A stretch of 64,000 bases of DNA from Platerodrilus igneus (GCA_036346225.1 JARFIW010000593.1:868001-932000); one strand, 5' to 3'; numbered from the stretch's first letter, positions 24,919 to 37,021 are shown. Notes: generated by a model from the letters alone, not told the origin. Numbers and translations: made by a program.

Positions 24919-26562
24919 ATGAGTAATTCCAAGCCAGCAAAAAAAATAGATAATGACTGCCGAATTTTTAACTCTGAATGGACTGGAAAGTACTTCATCA
25001 CGAAAATAGGAATAAAGGCCGGGTGTCTCATTTGTCGTGACAGTCTGGCGGTGTTCAAAGAATACAATCTGAAACGACATTTTCAGACAAAACATCCTAA
25101 TTTTTGTCAGAATTTTTCGGAATCTGAAACACAGCGCAAGGTTAATGACCTTCTAAAAAAGTTAAAACAGGAGCAAACTACTTTAAAAAGACAATCTACC
25201 ATTCAAAAGGATGCCGCCAAAGCAAGTTTTCTTTTTGCAAACAGTATTGCAAAACACAATAAACCATTTTCTGATGGTGAATTTATAAAAGACTGTATGC
25301 TGGATGCAATTAATGTTGTTTGTCCTGAGGCCAAATCAAAATTTGAGGCTATTAGTATATTACGTAAAACTGTGGTGCGCAGAATTGAGGATATTTCTTC
25401 CAATTTCACCGATCAGCTGCTTCAAACCGCTTCGAATTTTCTGTGGTACCCTCTGGCACTTGATGAAAGCACTGACGTCCAGGATACAGCTTAATTGTTG
25501 ATTTTTATACGGGGCGTCCAGTACAATTTTGAAATCAGTGAAGAATTGCTTTCAATGGAATTCATGAAAGATACTACAACGGGCCAAGATTTGCACGAAA
25601 ATTTGAAAAAGTGCTTGTCTAATTCTAATTTAAAGTTAGATAATTTAGCAAGCATAACCACTGATGGAGCTCCTTCTTTAATTGGCAAGCATTTAGGACT
25701 AGTAAAATTGTTGAACGATCAAGTGAAACAAAATTGTCCAGATCACACAGTGTTATCATTTCACTGTATCATCTATCAAGAAAGCCTTTGTAAGTCTGCT
25801 CTTGATTTTAAACACGATATTGATCCTGTAGTGCGTGTTATAAATTTAATAAGAGCAAGAGGCCTCAATCACCGACAGTTTCGAACCTTCCTTGATGACA
25901 TGGAATCAGAATTAACTGATTTACTCTACAATACTAATGTTCGTTGATTAAGCTTAGGAAAAGTATTGAAACGAGTGTGGAACCTAAAAGAAGAAATTGT
26001 GTTATTTTTAGATATGAAAAGTATTTCTTCTGATGTCTGTGACTTGGTTAAATATAAAAAATGGCTTTGTGACTTTGCATTTGCTGTTGACCTCATGGAT
26101 AAGCTGAATGAATTAAACACGAAACTGCAAGGTAAAGGTGTTTTTGCACATGAGTTATATGTGGCTATAAAATCATTTCAAGTCAAACTGTGACTTTGCT
26201 GAGCTATTTAGTGCAGAAACTTTGCTCATTTCCCAATTTTGCAGACTCAGACTGTTTTGGCTGAATATTGTGAAAAATATAGTGGTCAGATTTTTAAACC
26301 GAATGAGGAATTCGTAAGAAGATTTGTGGACTTTAAATATCTGGAACCACAATTCAACAAATTGACATCTCCCTTTAGCTGTGAGGTTGAAACAGCACCA
26401 GTTCCTTCCCAAATGGAACTCATTGACTTGCAGACAGAAGGTGCATTGAAAGCAGACTGCTACTAAAACTCTGTTGAATTTATATGCAGATCTGAACCTA
26501 ACAAAATTTCCACAGTTGGAAGACTTTGCAAGAAAAATGTTTATTATTTTTGTCTCTACATA
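24919..26562 (+). pseudogene. hAT transposase, N-terminal and middle part (GTF2IRD2/SCAND3-like)
   Basis: Starts at an ATG in ACACAATGAG. A BED-type zinc finger is visible at about residues 33-55 (CLICRD ... LKRHFQTKHP). The RNase-H-like part follows with WYPLALDESTDVQDTA, then ITTDGAPSLIGKHLG and VLSFHCIIYQESL (the family usually has HCIIHQ). Near the C-terminus come TSPFSCEVETAP and MELIDLQ. Defects seen are a TAA at 25492 where a Gln codon would fit, a TGA at 25945 where the family has Trp after Arg, a further stop at 26191 and a TAA near 26464. The last in-frame stretch, KFPQLEDFARKM, reaches the mariner insertion point at 26562. Family from memory of domesticated and transposon hAT proteins. 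Confidence 0.8.
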
Positions 26563-27862
26563 CAGGGTGAGGCACGAGAACCTCCCACATTTCAATGATT
26601 GCTTGTGGCGGAATTCCATAAGGGTGGGGTTGATCTTGTTTGGAGGGGTGGATGATCTTGTTTTCAGTAGTAACCATACCGTGGACTGGACCGCAACGTG
26701 CGTTTGTTATCGAGAGTTTTATAAAAAATGGTAAATCTGTTACTGCGACACAAAGGACATTCCGCACGCGGTACAATTTGTCATCGTCTGCTAGTGTTCA
26801 GGAAAACAATTTTGTGTTGAGTAAAGAAATTTAGGGAAGGTGGATCTGCACTAAATGTGAAGAAGAAGAGCCATGTGATGACCGTCAGAACCCCTGAAAA
26901 CAACGGTAGAGTTAGAGCGTCGATTGAACAGTCTCCAACGCGTTTTGCGAGCAAACATGCTGCTGCTCTTCAAAACAATAAAGCGGATTTTGCATTGTGA
27001 ACTCAAGATGCACTCCTACAAAATGATGATTGTGCAGGAATTGTCCCCAACGGACTGGGGCGGCATGTGGAATGTTGTCAGACGATCCTTTGCGAAGTGC
27101 CTCCTACTGCAACTTTGTGGAGTAGCACCGAAGAGCTCATTTTCATCTTTCAGGGTGTGTTAATAAACAAAATTTTCGCTACTGGTCAAATGAATACCTT
27201 CGACAGTTTCACGAAACACCCCTGCACAGTCCAAAGGTAACTGTTTGGTGTGCAGTATCGTCCGTATGCATTATTGGGCTTTACTTTTTTGAAGAGAATG
27301 GCGTCACCGCTACTGTTAACTCAAATCGGTACTGTGACTTGCTTGAGAATTTTGCCAGACCTAAAATCGAAGAATTTGGTCAAGAGCATGATCCACACAG
27401 CTTCTGGTTCCAGGAGGATAGTGCTACAGCACACACTGCCCGTCGTTCACGCACTATTCTTCAGAAGATGTTCCCTGTGAAGGTGATCTCCTTGCGCGAG
27501 ACGGTTGAGTGGCCCCCGTGCTCTACAGATTTACGCCCATGCAATTATTATCTATGGGGTTACCTCAAGGCCAAGGTTTTTAAAGTTCGTCCTAGAACCC
27601 TGGATGACCTGAAGACTGCAATTGTGGAAGAAATCGTGCAGATAACCCCCGCCACACTCGAGAAAGCCATGCGAAACTTCCAAGAAAGGCTCAATACGTG
27701 TGTCGCCTGCCAATGCCATCATTTGAAGGATATTATTTTAAAAACATAGCTTAAAAAACTATATTATATATCCTTTCCAGGAAATAAAACTTTTTTGGAA
27801 TATATCATTTAGTTCTGTTTGCCAGTCTTTTGAAATGTGGGAGGTTCCCGTGTCTCACCCTG
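26563..27862 (+). mobile_element. Mariner-like element inserted in the hAT transposase gene
   Basis: The left end CAGGGTGAGGCACGAGAACC and the right end, whose complement is CAGGGTGAGACACGGGAACC, form about 36-bp terminal inverted repeats continuing CTCCCACATTTCAA. TA flanks both sides (26561-26562 and 27863-27864). At 1300 bp it has the usual mariner size. Leaving it out together with one TA puts the two hAT coding parts in the same frame, which fixes the insertion point to the base. Confidence 0.9.
26681..27749 (+). pseudogene. Mariner-like transposase, broken
   Basis: The N-terminal helix-turn-helix part reads WTGPQRAFVIESFIKNGKSV and TATQRTFRTRYNLS. The expected ATG is GTG at 26681. The middle has FASKHAAALQNNK and TDWGG; the first catalytic block is degraded (STEELIFIFQG). 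In the last frame (27339-27749) come WFQEDSATAHTA, with the second Asp, and WPPCSTDLRPCNYYLWGYLK, with the third acidic position about 36 residues later. The end reads CQCHHLKDIILKT and a TAG. At least three frame changes and internal stops make it inactive. The layout fits the insect mariner-like group with a DUF4817-type N-terminus. Confidence 0.8.
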
Positions 27863-28030
27863 TATATATGTGAACAGACCTTTTCTACCATGAAAATCAA
27901 CAAATCAAAAAACAGGTCACTTCTGATTGATGCCAACTTACAATCTGTGTTGCGTATTAGTACCAGCAATTTGATACCAAATTTTAATAAACTTGTTGAT
28001 GATTGTGGACAACTGCATAGTTCCCATTGA
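27863..28030 (+). pseudogene. hAT transposase, C-terminal dimerisation part
   Basis: Continues the frame interrupted at 26562. It reads ICEQTFSTMKINKSKNRS and then LLIDANLQSVLRISTSN, the conserved C-terminal hAT dimerisation motif (CEQTFSxMKxxKSKxRSxLxDxNLxxxLR). It ends at a TGA after DDCGQLHSSH. No stop lies within this part. Confidence 0.85.
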
Positions 28031-28178
28031 TATATGCATTTCTTTTTTGGAGGAACAAAAAAAAATTCAATGAGATTGTTGTGGTTTTATGTAAAAAAAT
28101 TGACAGCCCACAAAACATTTTGAACACACATATGCGGTCCTCCAAGAAAAAAGTTTGCCTATGCTAGTAGACTAGCAT

Positions 28179-29139
28179 GTAGTGTAATTTAGTAGTTACA
28201 AATCAATGTACTTTTATTTATTTTATATTCTTGAAGAAAATTCTTCAAGACCAGGAGGATATGTTCAACGCATTTGTTTTATTTTGAATATTGCGCCATT
28301 TCCGATTGGTTTTAGCCGTAAGAACTCGATACACGTCATTATGAAGCACAATGCATTATGTCACATACAATACAAAGTTTTAATAAATCATTTTTATTAA
28401 CAAGTTTCTAGTTCAAGTTTTTCCTGCATTTACAGTTATAAGTGATTATCTGAATTTCAGCTTCAACAGCATCCATCATTCACAAGGTTACAGTCCACTG
28501 CTTTGATTTTAGAACAACTGTCTTAACGAATAGAAAAAAAAATGCTTTAATTCTTGGTTTATTAGCCTACATTTAAATGTATAGACCCCAAAGAGGAATA
28601 TTTTGAAAGACAGACACTCACTTACTAATTTTAAACACATTTACTACTTTGCATCCCGTAATTTTAGCAATACCCACGTATAATGTTATATTTCTCCGTT
28701 TATAAACATCTAATTTTTAATTAATGTAATGTCCGCTTTACAGTATAATATATAAGTTACAGTTAACTGAATTCGATTTGCCAAATACAGTGTAATTCTC
28801 AATTATCATTGAAAGATGCAAAACTTTTTAATGTGTTTTAGTTACAAGTAACGCGTTCGAGATCTTTGTTACCTCTGACCTCTCACTTCCTGTAGTTCTT
28901 TAGAAACGAATCTGTCTATTATTTTTGTACTTTAGTATTGTTTAACACACAGTGGTCTAAAAGCATTTATTGGAATAAATCCACTATTAAAAGCAGAAAT
29001 ATTGGGAGATTTGCGACGTTCTAATGCTTAATATAAATAGCTTTCAGCACTGTTTTATAAGCTCTTATACCGCCGGATTTGTGCGATGATTGGTAGTTGA
29101 TCCAGTAATACATATCGGTCTTTGAATGAATAAAAATTA
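28179..29139. other. AT-rich stretch, nothing recognised
   Basis: A short frame at 28206-28400 has no known motif. No repeat or RNA-like structure was seen. Confidence 0.35.
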
Positions 29140-30540
29140 GCATAACGGATGCAGGTAAGCGACCGCGACCTTGCTCTAATATATTACACAGAGAAGTTAA
29201 TCCCTGTCGTGTGGCGTCTAAAAGATTTCTGAGTGCAAACTCTTGTTAAGATCCAGCGTTATTTCTCGAGCTTATAATCCTCGCCGGAAGCTGCGACAGA
29301 GACTCGGCCCATTTCCTTAACTCCCAACAGGTTAAGTTGCTAATCTTAACTGCGCGACATCACTTCATATTTAGTATAAAGATCTGATTACGGGAAAGTG
29401 TAAGTTTTACGCAGTTGTAACTGCTTTTCTTGAGCATTAAAGTTTAGAACTTGAACTATTACATTATACTTATGCGGTTGTGAGCATCATCCCGTAGAAT
29501 CCACGTCGTAAAAACAAGCCACTAACAACACTTACGACCCCAAGGGTCGGTCGTCATTTGGTAATGACATTCCGCAGTTCGGTCTTAAAAAGTTATTAGT
29601 GTACCGCGTAATGGTTCTGTCCAGGCTCCCGCGAGGACGCGTTATTCGATTAGGAGTTCCCCAGGTGTTGCGGCAGTGGGTTAGTGTACCACCCTTGCAA
29701 CGATCCCGTTCTAATATGCACACTCACGACCATCCAGGGATTCGACCCAACGCGATTGACGATTTATTGTGGTATATCCGCTATTTATGAATAGACACGA
29801 TGATACATAAGGATATGTCGAATTCGGATGCCGGAAAGTAGCGGAATCTGGCGCTGAACTGTCACCCGGATCATTACTTGAATCCAATCACTACAGATAC
29901 ACAGATCCTATTTTAGTTTATGGCTGTAAATTATACGGTCCACATGTGTAATTGGTTGACAGCGAGCGAAGCGGCCCGCGGCATGATTATACACCGAGGT
30001 TTGGATGCGCGTCTTTCCGCAATATAGGGGCCGGCGGCACCCGGTGGTCGAACTCGACCCGCCCGGCAATATGTTAGTCTCCATAAATCATTGTTAGGAT
30101 GACTAACAGCCTTCGAAGACGCGTCTCACAAACCCCCGCGTTCCAGAAATATGATGTAATTTATATGGAAATGCATCGAAATCTTTGTCATTTGTAGATA
30201 TGAATGAAAAATTCAGTGTCCGTCTGCGGCCGGCAGCGTTGAGCATCGGAGCATGTGTTGGGACAGATAGCAGCCGCCCCCTGATTTGTCGGCTTATCTA
30301 GTCCTCTTGTTGATTTTGCCTACGGATACTATGATTTATGTTTTGCGCCGTTCTTTACGTCTTGTATTAAGCGTATACGGAGACTGCAATAAATGCGTTC
30401 CTGAATAGCAGTTTGTCACTCGAGGCGCGGAAGGAATTCGGTCATGACTGGTGCCGCAATTGAAAGAAAGAATTCTACACGCGCGCTCTAATTGTGCGAC
30501 CCGCCCCGTTCTCATTGTCATTCCATCAACACCTCGCCAA
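29140..30540. other. GC- and CpG-rich island, function unknown
   Basis: GC rises from about 30% to 45-65%. The line 30001-30060 has 39 G/C of 60 and about eight CpG, whereas neighbouring DNA has almost none. The right border near 30540 is sharp. Longest frames (about 60 codons at 29532-29723 minus and 29599-29790 plus) have no known motif, and I see no rRNA or tRNA match. It may be an unmethylated promoter or enhancer of a gene outside the window, or a foreign or young insertion. A donor-like GCAG/GTAAGC lies near 29154. Function is not shown by the sequence. Confidence 0.5.
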
Positions 30541-31861
30541 AATGTGAACTTAATAAGGCACCCTTAAAATGTGACAACGTGCTCTTAGAATACAGCAATT
30601 AATTCCTTCTCTTACTAGATATAATCTGTTATGCACGTTCTAGCAGCAGAAATTTCGAAACGTTTTGCTTATTTAAAGCTTCAAATACACTGAAGTTTGA
30701 TATCCATTAATGTAGTTTATATGTTTATGAAATCAAATTTTGTAAGTAAAATATAAAGCTCCGTAATTCAAGATGCAGAATATGATTTTCAGTTCAAATA
30801 AAAACCTTAGTAAATGGTGTATGAACGAGTTTTCTATTAAACAAACTATCGGTTTTTAATTAATATATAACCAAAAATAATGACAAAAATATTTATTTGG
30901 GTTTTCTTAACTTAGCTATTTATTACTTATAGAGCACTTAGTGCAATGTGTGAAAGTGTGTAAGTTATTTAAAAAATTTGCCACGGATACTTTAAGTATA
31001 TAAAATTTAAAAGTGCACGAAGTAAATCAAAAAAGAACAGATTACCTACTTTAAAAAACACAACTTTCACATCTGGAAACAACCAGACAGTCTTCAGAAA
31101 AATTCAGTAATTGAAAAGTTTCTATTTTTCAATATCCAACACGGTTGTTGATTCAAATAATGTTGACAAATAAAAAAAATTAAGCTGAGTTTTTATTTTA
31201 AACAATTTTTCTTAACGTCTTGTTATAGGATATTTTTTTCTGCATGTGAGTCGGACACACCAATACTATGATTTTTACTAGGTTAGGCTTTATTCTTAAA
31301 GTTGTTACTTCCAATAGACTCACGAGCGTCACAATATTCACGGCTTAGTCTGGGAATTACCCCAAAGGTGAGCAATGAGGATGGGCGTGGATGTAAAGTA
31401 AACTCGACTATAAACAGGGATAAAAATAAAAGGGAAGTTGAGCGCCACCGCATCTATATGGACGATAAATATCTCAAGTATCCTGTGAGAAGATGCAGAA
31501 ACACACAGGCTATGATAACTACCTAAAAAAATATATAAGTTAAACAAAACAACACTGCTGGAAACCTTTCGAAGGTAGCTACTTCAGCTCCTGCTGTAAA
31601 GATCCTGAAACACAATAGTACACAATAAATTTTAATCTAGAGACACTATTTATGCCTCATTAAAGAAATACAACAAAACTCGTATGTTAAACAGCATAAA
31701 AGCACCTCTCTAAAAGTGTTTATCATTTCTAATACATAATTCTGCTTAGACGTCTCTCAAGTCTCACTACTAAAATAATATCTGTTTGAGTGGCAATGTC
31801 ATTATATTAAATACTCAAAAATAAAAAGACTTAGTACTTTGAATCAAAAATATAATTTAAA
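30541..31861. other. AT-rich stretch, nothing recognised
   Basis: No supported gene. The small frames at 31302-31547 have no known motif. Confidence 0.35.
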
Positions 31862-31886
31862 ATAACTTTTTTCTTCTTAATCTTCT

Positions 31887-32679
31887 TTTTTAAAATTATC
31901 TTTATTAACGTTTCGATCCATAACCTAGGATCGTTTTCAAAATAATAAAAACTTCAAGTTTGACATTTATGACACAAATTAAAGGTGACTTTGATTTATT
32001 GATGTTTGAAATATTTGGTTTGAGTACACTAAGCAAAATTTTAAAGTTTAAATGAATAATTGCCTTCAATTTGTGTTACGGCCTGGGACCGACTTTTTTA
32101 GGTAGCCAATACTCTTAACGTGAAATCAGCTGATTAATTTTTATTGTAAAAATTCAATTACTTGGGAATTGGAAAACATTTTTTAACATGTTTCTATTTA
32201 TACAATTTAGAGGATGGTTATTAAAGAAGTGTGCAATTGCATTATTAAAAGGCTTAGGTAGTCGTTTTTTTATATTTATTTTGAAGGGGAAATCATTATG
32301 ATTTAGGCTACCTCTTTGGTAGATTTTAACATTGTTCTGAGGTAACCTTATGGTGGGTTTACACTTGTCAGATACCAATGTTGTTCTATGAAGGTTGTAT
32401 ATGGATCTGAGGCGACCCTATGGCGGGTTTACACTTGTCAGATACCAATACTGTTTAACGGAGATTGTATATGGTTGTGAGGTAACCTTATTGCGGGTTT
32501 ACACTTGTCAGATACCAATGCTGTTTTACAGGGGTTGTTAATATGCTTCATCATCATCTTCATTGGATCTTCATCTCAAAACTGGTTGGACACGTACCTG
32601 CACTTATTTATATTCTGAGCTAGCTTCCCTTCTATTGTTTTCTAATTTTATGTTTTATTTCACCGAGATTCAGTGAAGG
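31887..32679 (+). repeat. Left inverted arm of the Penelope-like element
   Basis: Reverse complement of 34979-35764, near-identical over about 790 bp. Landmarks are CGTTTCGATCCATAACCTAG at the outer end and CACCGAGATTCAGTGAAGG at the inner end. The first RT codons overlap the inner end. Confidence 0.9.
32339..32545 (+). repeat. 70-bp tandem repeat (three units) in the Penelope-like arm
   Basis: Units start at 32339, 32409 and 32479, each with GAGG, then CGGGTTTACACTTGTCAGAT (first unit TGGG) and ACCAAT. The mirrored set is in the right arm at about 35115-35320. Tandem repeats in the 5' region are reported for some Penelope-like elements. Whether these act as promoter units is inference. Confidence 0.85.
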
Positions 32680-34799
32680 TAACAAAATATGATTTTGATA
32701 AAATTCTCGCTAGTGCAAAAACGTACTACGAATCAGTATTTTCCAAACAAAAAGAAATTCACATAAAGAAATTTAATAACTTATTTATAGAGAAAAATAG
32801 CACTCAAACTAAAACGTTAGAAAACAGCAACACCATGCTAAACACCGTGATAAATTTATCAAACAGAACTATTAACGACACAGAAAAATCAATTCTTTCA
32901 AAAGGCCTTAACTTTGCAGTAACGCCAAAATCAATACCAACCTTTGAAATAATTAGCTGTATTGAGAAAACAGCAAACCAACTTGAAGAAGATCAAGCAA
33001 ACGAATTTAGAGTACGATGCAAAATCGAAATAGAAAAGAATCACAAAATAAAGCCAAATGTAAGTAGTAACGAAATACAAGCAATTCGCAATCTAAGAAA
33101 CGATAACTCAATTATAATTTTACCTGCTGACAAAGGCAATGCAACAGTAATAATGAATAAAAACGATTACAACACAAAAGTCAACAAACTATTAAACACT
33201 GAGAATTACACCAGTTTAGAAACGGACCCAACAAAATCGATTGAAAATAAAATATACAAAGCTCTATTTAAATTTAAAAATGAATTCGAAGACAAAGAAA
33301 GAAGTAAACTGGTCCCACATTACAGTAAACCACCCCACTTTTACGGTCTACCAAAATTCATAAAAAGACATTCCTTTAAGACCTATCGTAAGCTCCATAA
33401 ATTCACCATGCCATAATTTAGCAAAATTTCTACTAAAATTATAAATCCATTAGCAGGCAAAACGGATTCTTTCATTAAAACAACCAACATTTTTAGAAAA
33501 ATTATCAAACATAAAATTGAAAATACACACACAATGGTAAGCTTTGATGTGGTAAATCTCTTCACAAATGTCCCTATAAACAAAACGCTTAATATTATAA
33601 AAAACAAACTAGAAAAAGATGACAATCTTAAAGAAAGAACAAAACTAAGCATATCATCGATTATGGAATTACTTGGTTTATGCGTCAATACCACATATTT
33701 TCAAATAAATGATCAATTTTACAAACAAAGCTTCGGAATGGCAATGGAAGTCCACTATCACCAATCTTTAGTAATATATTCATGGAGGAATTCGAAAAGA
33801 TGTAATATTCACACAAGAATTGAAACCACTAATCTGGTGGAGATACGTAGATGATGTCTATGCTATTTGGCCTCATAATACAGAACTAATTAAAAACTTT
33901 GTACAGTCAATTAACGAAATAGAACCAACTATTAAATTCACATATGAATTAGAACAACATGGAAAACTACCGTTTTTAGATATTCTCGTTAGCAAAAACG
34001 ATACAGCAATTAATACATCGGTATATAGAAAACCAACGCACACAAACAGATACTTAAACTTCGATTCAAACCACCCACAATGTGTCAAACGAGGAATTAT
34101 CAAAACCATGTATGATAGAGCAAAATTAATATCATCAAACGAAGAAATTTTAAAAAAAGAGAAAGACGTAATCAAATGTACACTAATAGAAAACAAATAT
34201 CCTAAAAGAATAATAGAAAAAGAAATGAATAAAAACCCTAAAAATAAAGAAAAAGAAAACAAAAACAATGATACACACAACAAAATGCTCTCAATACCAT
34301 ACATAAAAGGATTCTCCGAAAAAATTCAAAGAATAGGAAACAAATTTAAAATTAAAACAGTATTTAGAACGAACAATACACTAAGAGCACAATTAACAAA
34401 AACAAAACCCAAAAACGCAATACAAAGTTCAAAAAATTGTATCTACAAAATACCGTGCGAATGTAATAAGTTTTATATAGGGGAAAGTTCCAGACCATTT
34501 GAAGTTCGATTAAAAGAACATAAATCATATATAAAAAATAGAAAATTTGAAAAATCCATGATTTGCCAACATGCATGGGACTCCAGTCATAAAATAAAAT
34601 GGGAGGACGCAAAAATTATCGACAAAGAAGAAAACCACCAAAACGCAAAATCAAAGAAGCTGCTTATATAACCTTACATAAAAATAACTGCGTTGCAAAC
34701 GAATCCGTAACTTTCAGTAAACAATGGATTCCATTACTAAAAGAAATAACAAAAGAAATAACAAATAATAAAAATCAAATGCCCCCAATATCTAGGTAG
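32673..34799 (+). pseudogene. Penelope-like reverse transcriptase with GIY-YIG endonuclease, frameshifted
   Basis: Domains in order are as follows. An N-terminal region ends in IIILPADKGNATVIMNKNDY (33110-33170). The palm follows with MVSFDVVNLFTNVPINKT (33534) and FYKQSFGMAM. The catalytic block is WWRYVDDVYAIW (33836), with the YVDD motif intact. Then come LEQHGKLPFLDILVSK and VYRKPTHTNRYLNFDSNHPQ (34021). The GIY-YIG endonuclease reads CIYKIPCECNKFYIGESSRP then VRLKEHKSYI (34437-34530). The tail KEAAYITLHKNNC lies in another frame and ends at 34799. I count at least five single-base frame changes (near 33355, 33430, 33746, 33797 and 34655), so the copy is dead though well preserved. Flanking inverted arms support a full-length insertion. 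Confidence 0.9.
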
Positions 34800-34978
34800 C
34801 ATTGCAAGTTTTTCCTGGGTTTTCCTTGCGATATTAACATGAAATACAGCCTACATACATGATTTCTATTTATACATACAATAACTAATTATATAACAAT
34901 AAGCATATTGACTAGAAAACCATTATTTCGGCAAATATCTAAGTGTTGGGGATCTTGGTAGCCACAGGTTGCTTAACC

Positions 34979-35764
34979 CCTTCACTGAATCTCGGTGAAA
35001 TAAAACATAAAATTAGAAAACAATAGAAGGAAGCTAGCTCAGAATATAAATAAGTGCAGGTACGTGTCCAACCAGTTTTGAGATGAAGATCCAATGAAGA
35101 TGATGATGAAGCATATTAACAACCCCTGTAAAACAGCATTGGTATCTGACAAGTGTAAACCCGCAATAAGGTTACCTCACAACCATATACAATCTCCGTT
35201 AAACAGTATTGGTATCTGACAAGTGTAAACCCGCCATAGGGTCGCCTCAGATCCATATACAACCTTCATAGAACAACATTGGTATCTGACAAGTGTAAAC
35301 CCACCATAAGGTTACCTCAGAACAATGTTAAAATCTACCAAAGAGGTAGCCTAAATCATAATGATTTCCTTCAAAATAAATATAAAAACGACTACCTAAG
35401 CCTTTTAATAATGCAATTGCACACTTCTTTAATAACCATCCTCTAAATTGTATAAATAGAAACATGTTAAAAATGTTTTCCAATTCCCAAGTTATTGAAT
35501 TTTACAATAAAAATTAATCAGCTGATTTCACGTTAAGCGTATTGGCTACCTAAAAAAGTCGGTCCCAGGCCGTAACACAAATTGAAGGCAATTATTCATT
35601 TAAACTTTAAAATTTTGCTTAGTGTACTCAAACCAAATATTTCAAACATCAATAAATCAAAGTCACCTTCAATTTGTGTCATAAATGTCAAACTTGAAGT
35701 TTTTATTATTTTGAAAACGATCCTAGGTTATGGATCGAAACGTTAATAAAGATAATTTTAAAAA
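34979..35764 (-). repeat. Right inverted arm of the Penelope-like element
   Basis: Mirror of 31887-32679, including the three 70-bp units. A few substitutions and one-base gaps separate the arms, so they are young relative to most repeats here. Confidence 0.9.
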
Positions 35765-35829
35765 CTATGAGTGGTTTAATACCCAAAGAAGATTAAGAAG
35801 AATACTAAACAAACCATAACTTTTTTCTT

Positions 35830-36588
35830 TCTTTCTAATATATGTTAACAAAAATCTCAAGAATATTATTCAAAAGTAAAATCATTCTTTTAATATGGAA
35901 TAAGAATTCATAACTTTCCTCTCTGAATAATGAAATTTTGATATTAAAAACTATTTTCAAGAACAAAAAATTTAAAGTAAACCCCAATTGATAAATCTGT
36001 TATATTGGTTCACAATAATCTTCACATAAATATCATACTTAGTATTTGTTACACAGATAGTGTTCGAAATCAGAAAATCAAATAAATTTAAATAATCTAG
36101 TTTGACATGGTACAGGAATAACACAATAACCCTACTAATCATCAGACATAGTATACTTCGATAAAGTTTGCTAGAATTGGACTTTATAAAGTTTTTATAA
36201 ATGCTACATGCATGTTTCACATGTGTCCCTAAATATTTCAACTTACATCTACGAAATAAGGTCTTCCTTCTTTTATCAGACTTTAATTTCGACACCAAAC
36301 AAGGAAATGAATTTGATATGCAACTATCGAAACATGATTATTCTTACAATCTTTTAAAATTTATACTTTCACTAAATGTAATCTCTCAAACAACTTTACG
36401 ATTATTTCTAAAAGTTTATGATCTTAGTATTAAAGATTCAATCATAACTACACACGAATTGAAATACTCACCGAGAATCTATTTCTGCATTCATTAGGGC
36501 TGTCAATACCTAAATTTCGTACATGTGACAAAAACTCCAACTCCATAAAAATTTCTCAACCAAAAGCTTACGTCATGTTTTCTACTAG
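35830..36588. other. AT-rich stretch, nothing recognised
   Basis: Open frames at 35972-36298 and 36201-36497 have no recognisable motif. Confidence 0.35.
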
Positions 36589-36601
36589 ATGAACACCACA
36601 T

Positions 36602-36657
36602 GGGCGACCTCCAAATCAGATCGACGACCTCCAATTCAGATCGGCGACTCCAATTCT
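36602..36657 (+). repeat. 20-bp tandem repeat
   Basis: Three adjacent units of the form CGACCTCCAAATCAGAT, CGACCTCCAATTCAGAT and CGACTCCAATTCTG. Confidence 0.8.
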
Positions 36658-37021
36658 GTTTATTACAAAAATTTATTCATTATCTCTCAATGTGCGTTAA
36701 TGGACTTCTATGCTGATCACCACGTTGTCATTCTATTCTCGTTCAGGTCGCCTGGGCAGAATCCGAGAAAAGGTTCCAATCTCGGCCCCCTCCAAGATAA
36801 CCGTAAACACCCAATCGAGCTAGATGGCTATGCGAAGACACCAGATGGCACGCAAAAATGGCGAGTTTTCTTTCGATACTGTCTATTTTATAGAACAGCT
36901 GATCTGTCAGCAGCGTCACTTCGTGACACTCGGCGCAAGCGTTATATTAACTCGACAATCCTATAAAGTGAATGCAGACGCCTACGAATTAGGCAACACA
37001 AATGACTGGCTTATAAAATAA
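36658..37021 (+). other. Unrecognised moderately GC-rich segment with two overlapping frames
   Basis: The frame from 36589 reads DGTQKWRVFFRYCLFYRTAD, and another from 36824 reads RQSYKVNADAYELGNTNDWL. GC is higher than around it, and both frames look partly protein-like. They overlap in different phases, so at most one is real. It may be the tail of an unidentified repeat. Confidence 0.25.

Larger units (their letters stand above)
24138..28170 (+). mobile_element. hAT element split by a mariner-like element
   Basis: ACTAGCAT at 24130-24137 and 28171-28178 forms an exact 8-bp duplication, the hallmark length for hAT. The left end reads AATGGTGGGCAAACCACC and the right end complements to CATAGGCAAAC, so GGCAAAC is shared by both ends. 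The left subterminal region is GC-rich, with GCGGCCCGC repeated three times on one or the other strand. Without the inner 1300-bp insertion the element is about 2.73 kb. The encoded protein is broken by stops, so the copy is not autonomous. Confidence 0.75.
31876..35815 (+). mobile_element. Penelope-like element with inverted terminal arms
   Basis: ATAACTTTTTTCTT occurs at 31862-31875 and again at 35816-35829, a plausible 14-bp target duplication. Inside it are two long arms in inverted orientation (31887-32679 and 34979-35764) around an RT plus GIY-YIG gene. Penelope-like elements are known to carry such LTR-like repeats in direct or inverted orientation. The right side has about 50 bp more than the left (ACTATGAGTGGTTTAATACC onwards). 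A shared AGAAGATTAAGAAG lies beyond a 22-bp gap in the left arm. Confidence 0.8.

Noticed and set aside
26498..26776. Minus-strand frame across the mariner left end
   Set aside because: It is the shadow of the plus-strand transposase and TIR; the mariner coding direction is clearly plus.
29599..29790. A-box/B-box-like motifs (GCGGCAGTGGG and GGGATTCGACCC) suggesting a tRNA
   Set aside because: Spacing of about 65 bases is too long for a normal tRNA, and no acceptor stem pairs.
29140..30540. Ribosomal RNA gene fragment, suggested by the high GC
   Set aside because: I could not find any conserved 18S or 28S segment in either orientation.
33383..34304. Long minus-strand frames rich in Phe, Leu and Ser
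   Set aside because: They are antisense shadows of the Penelope-like RT gene.
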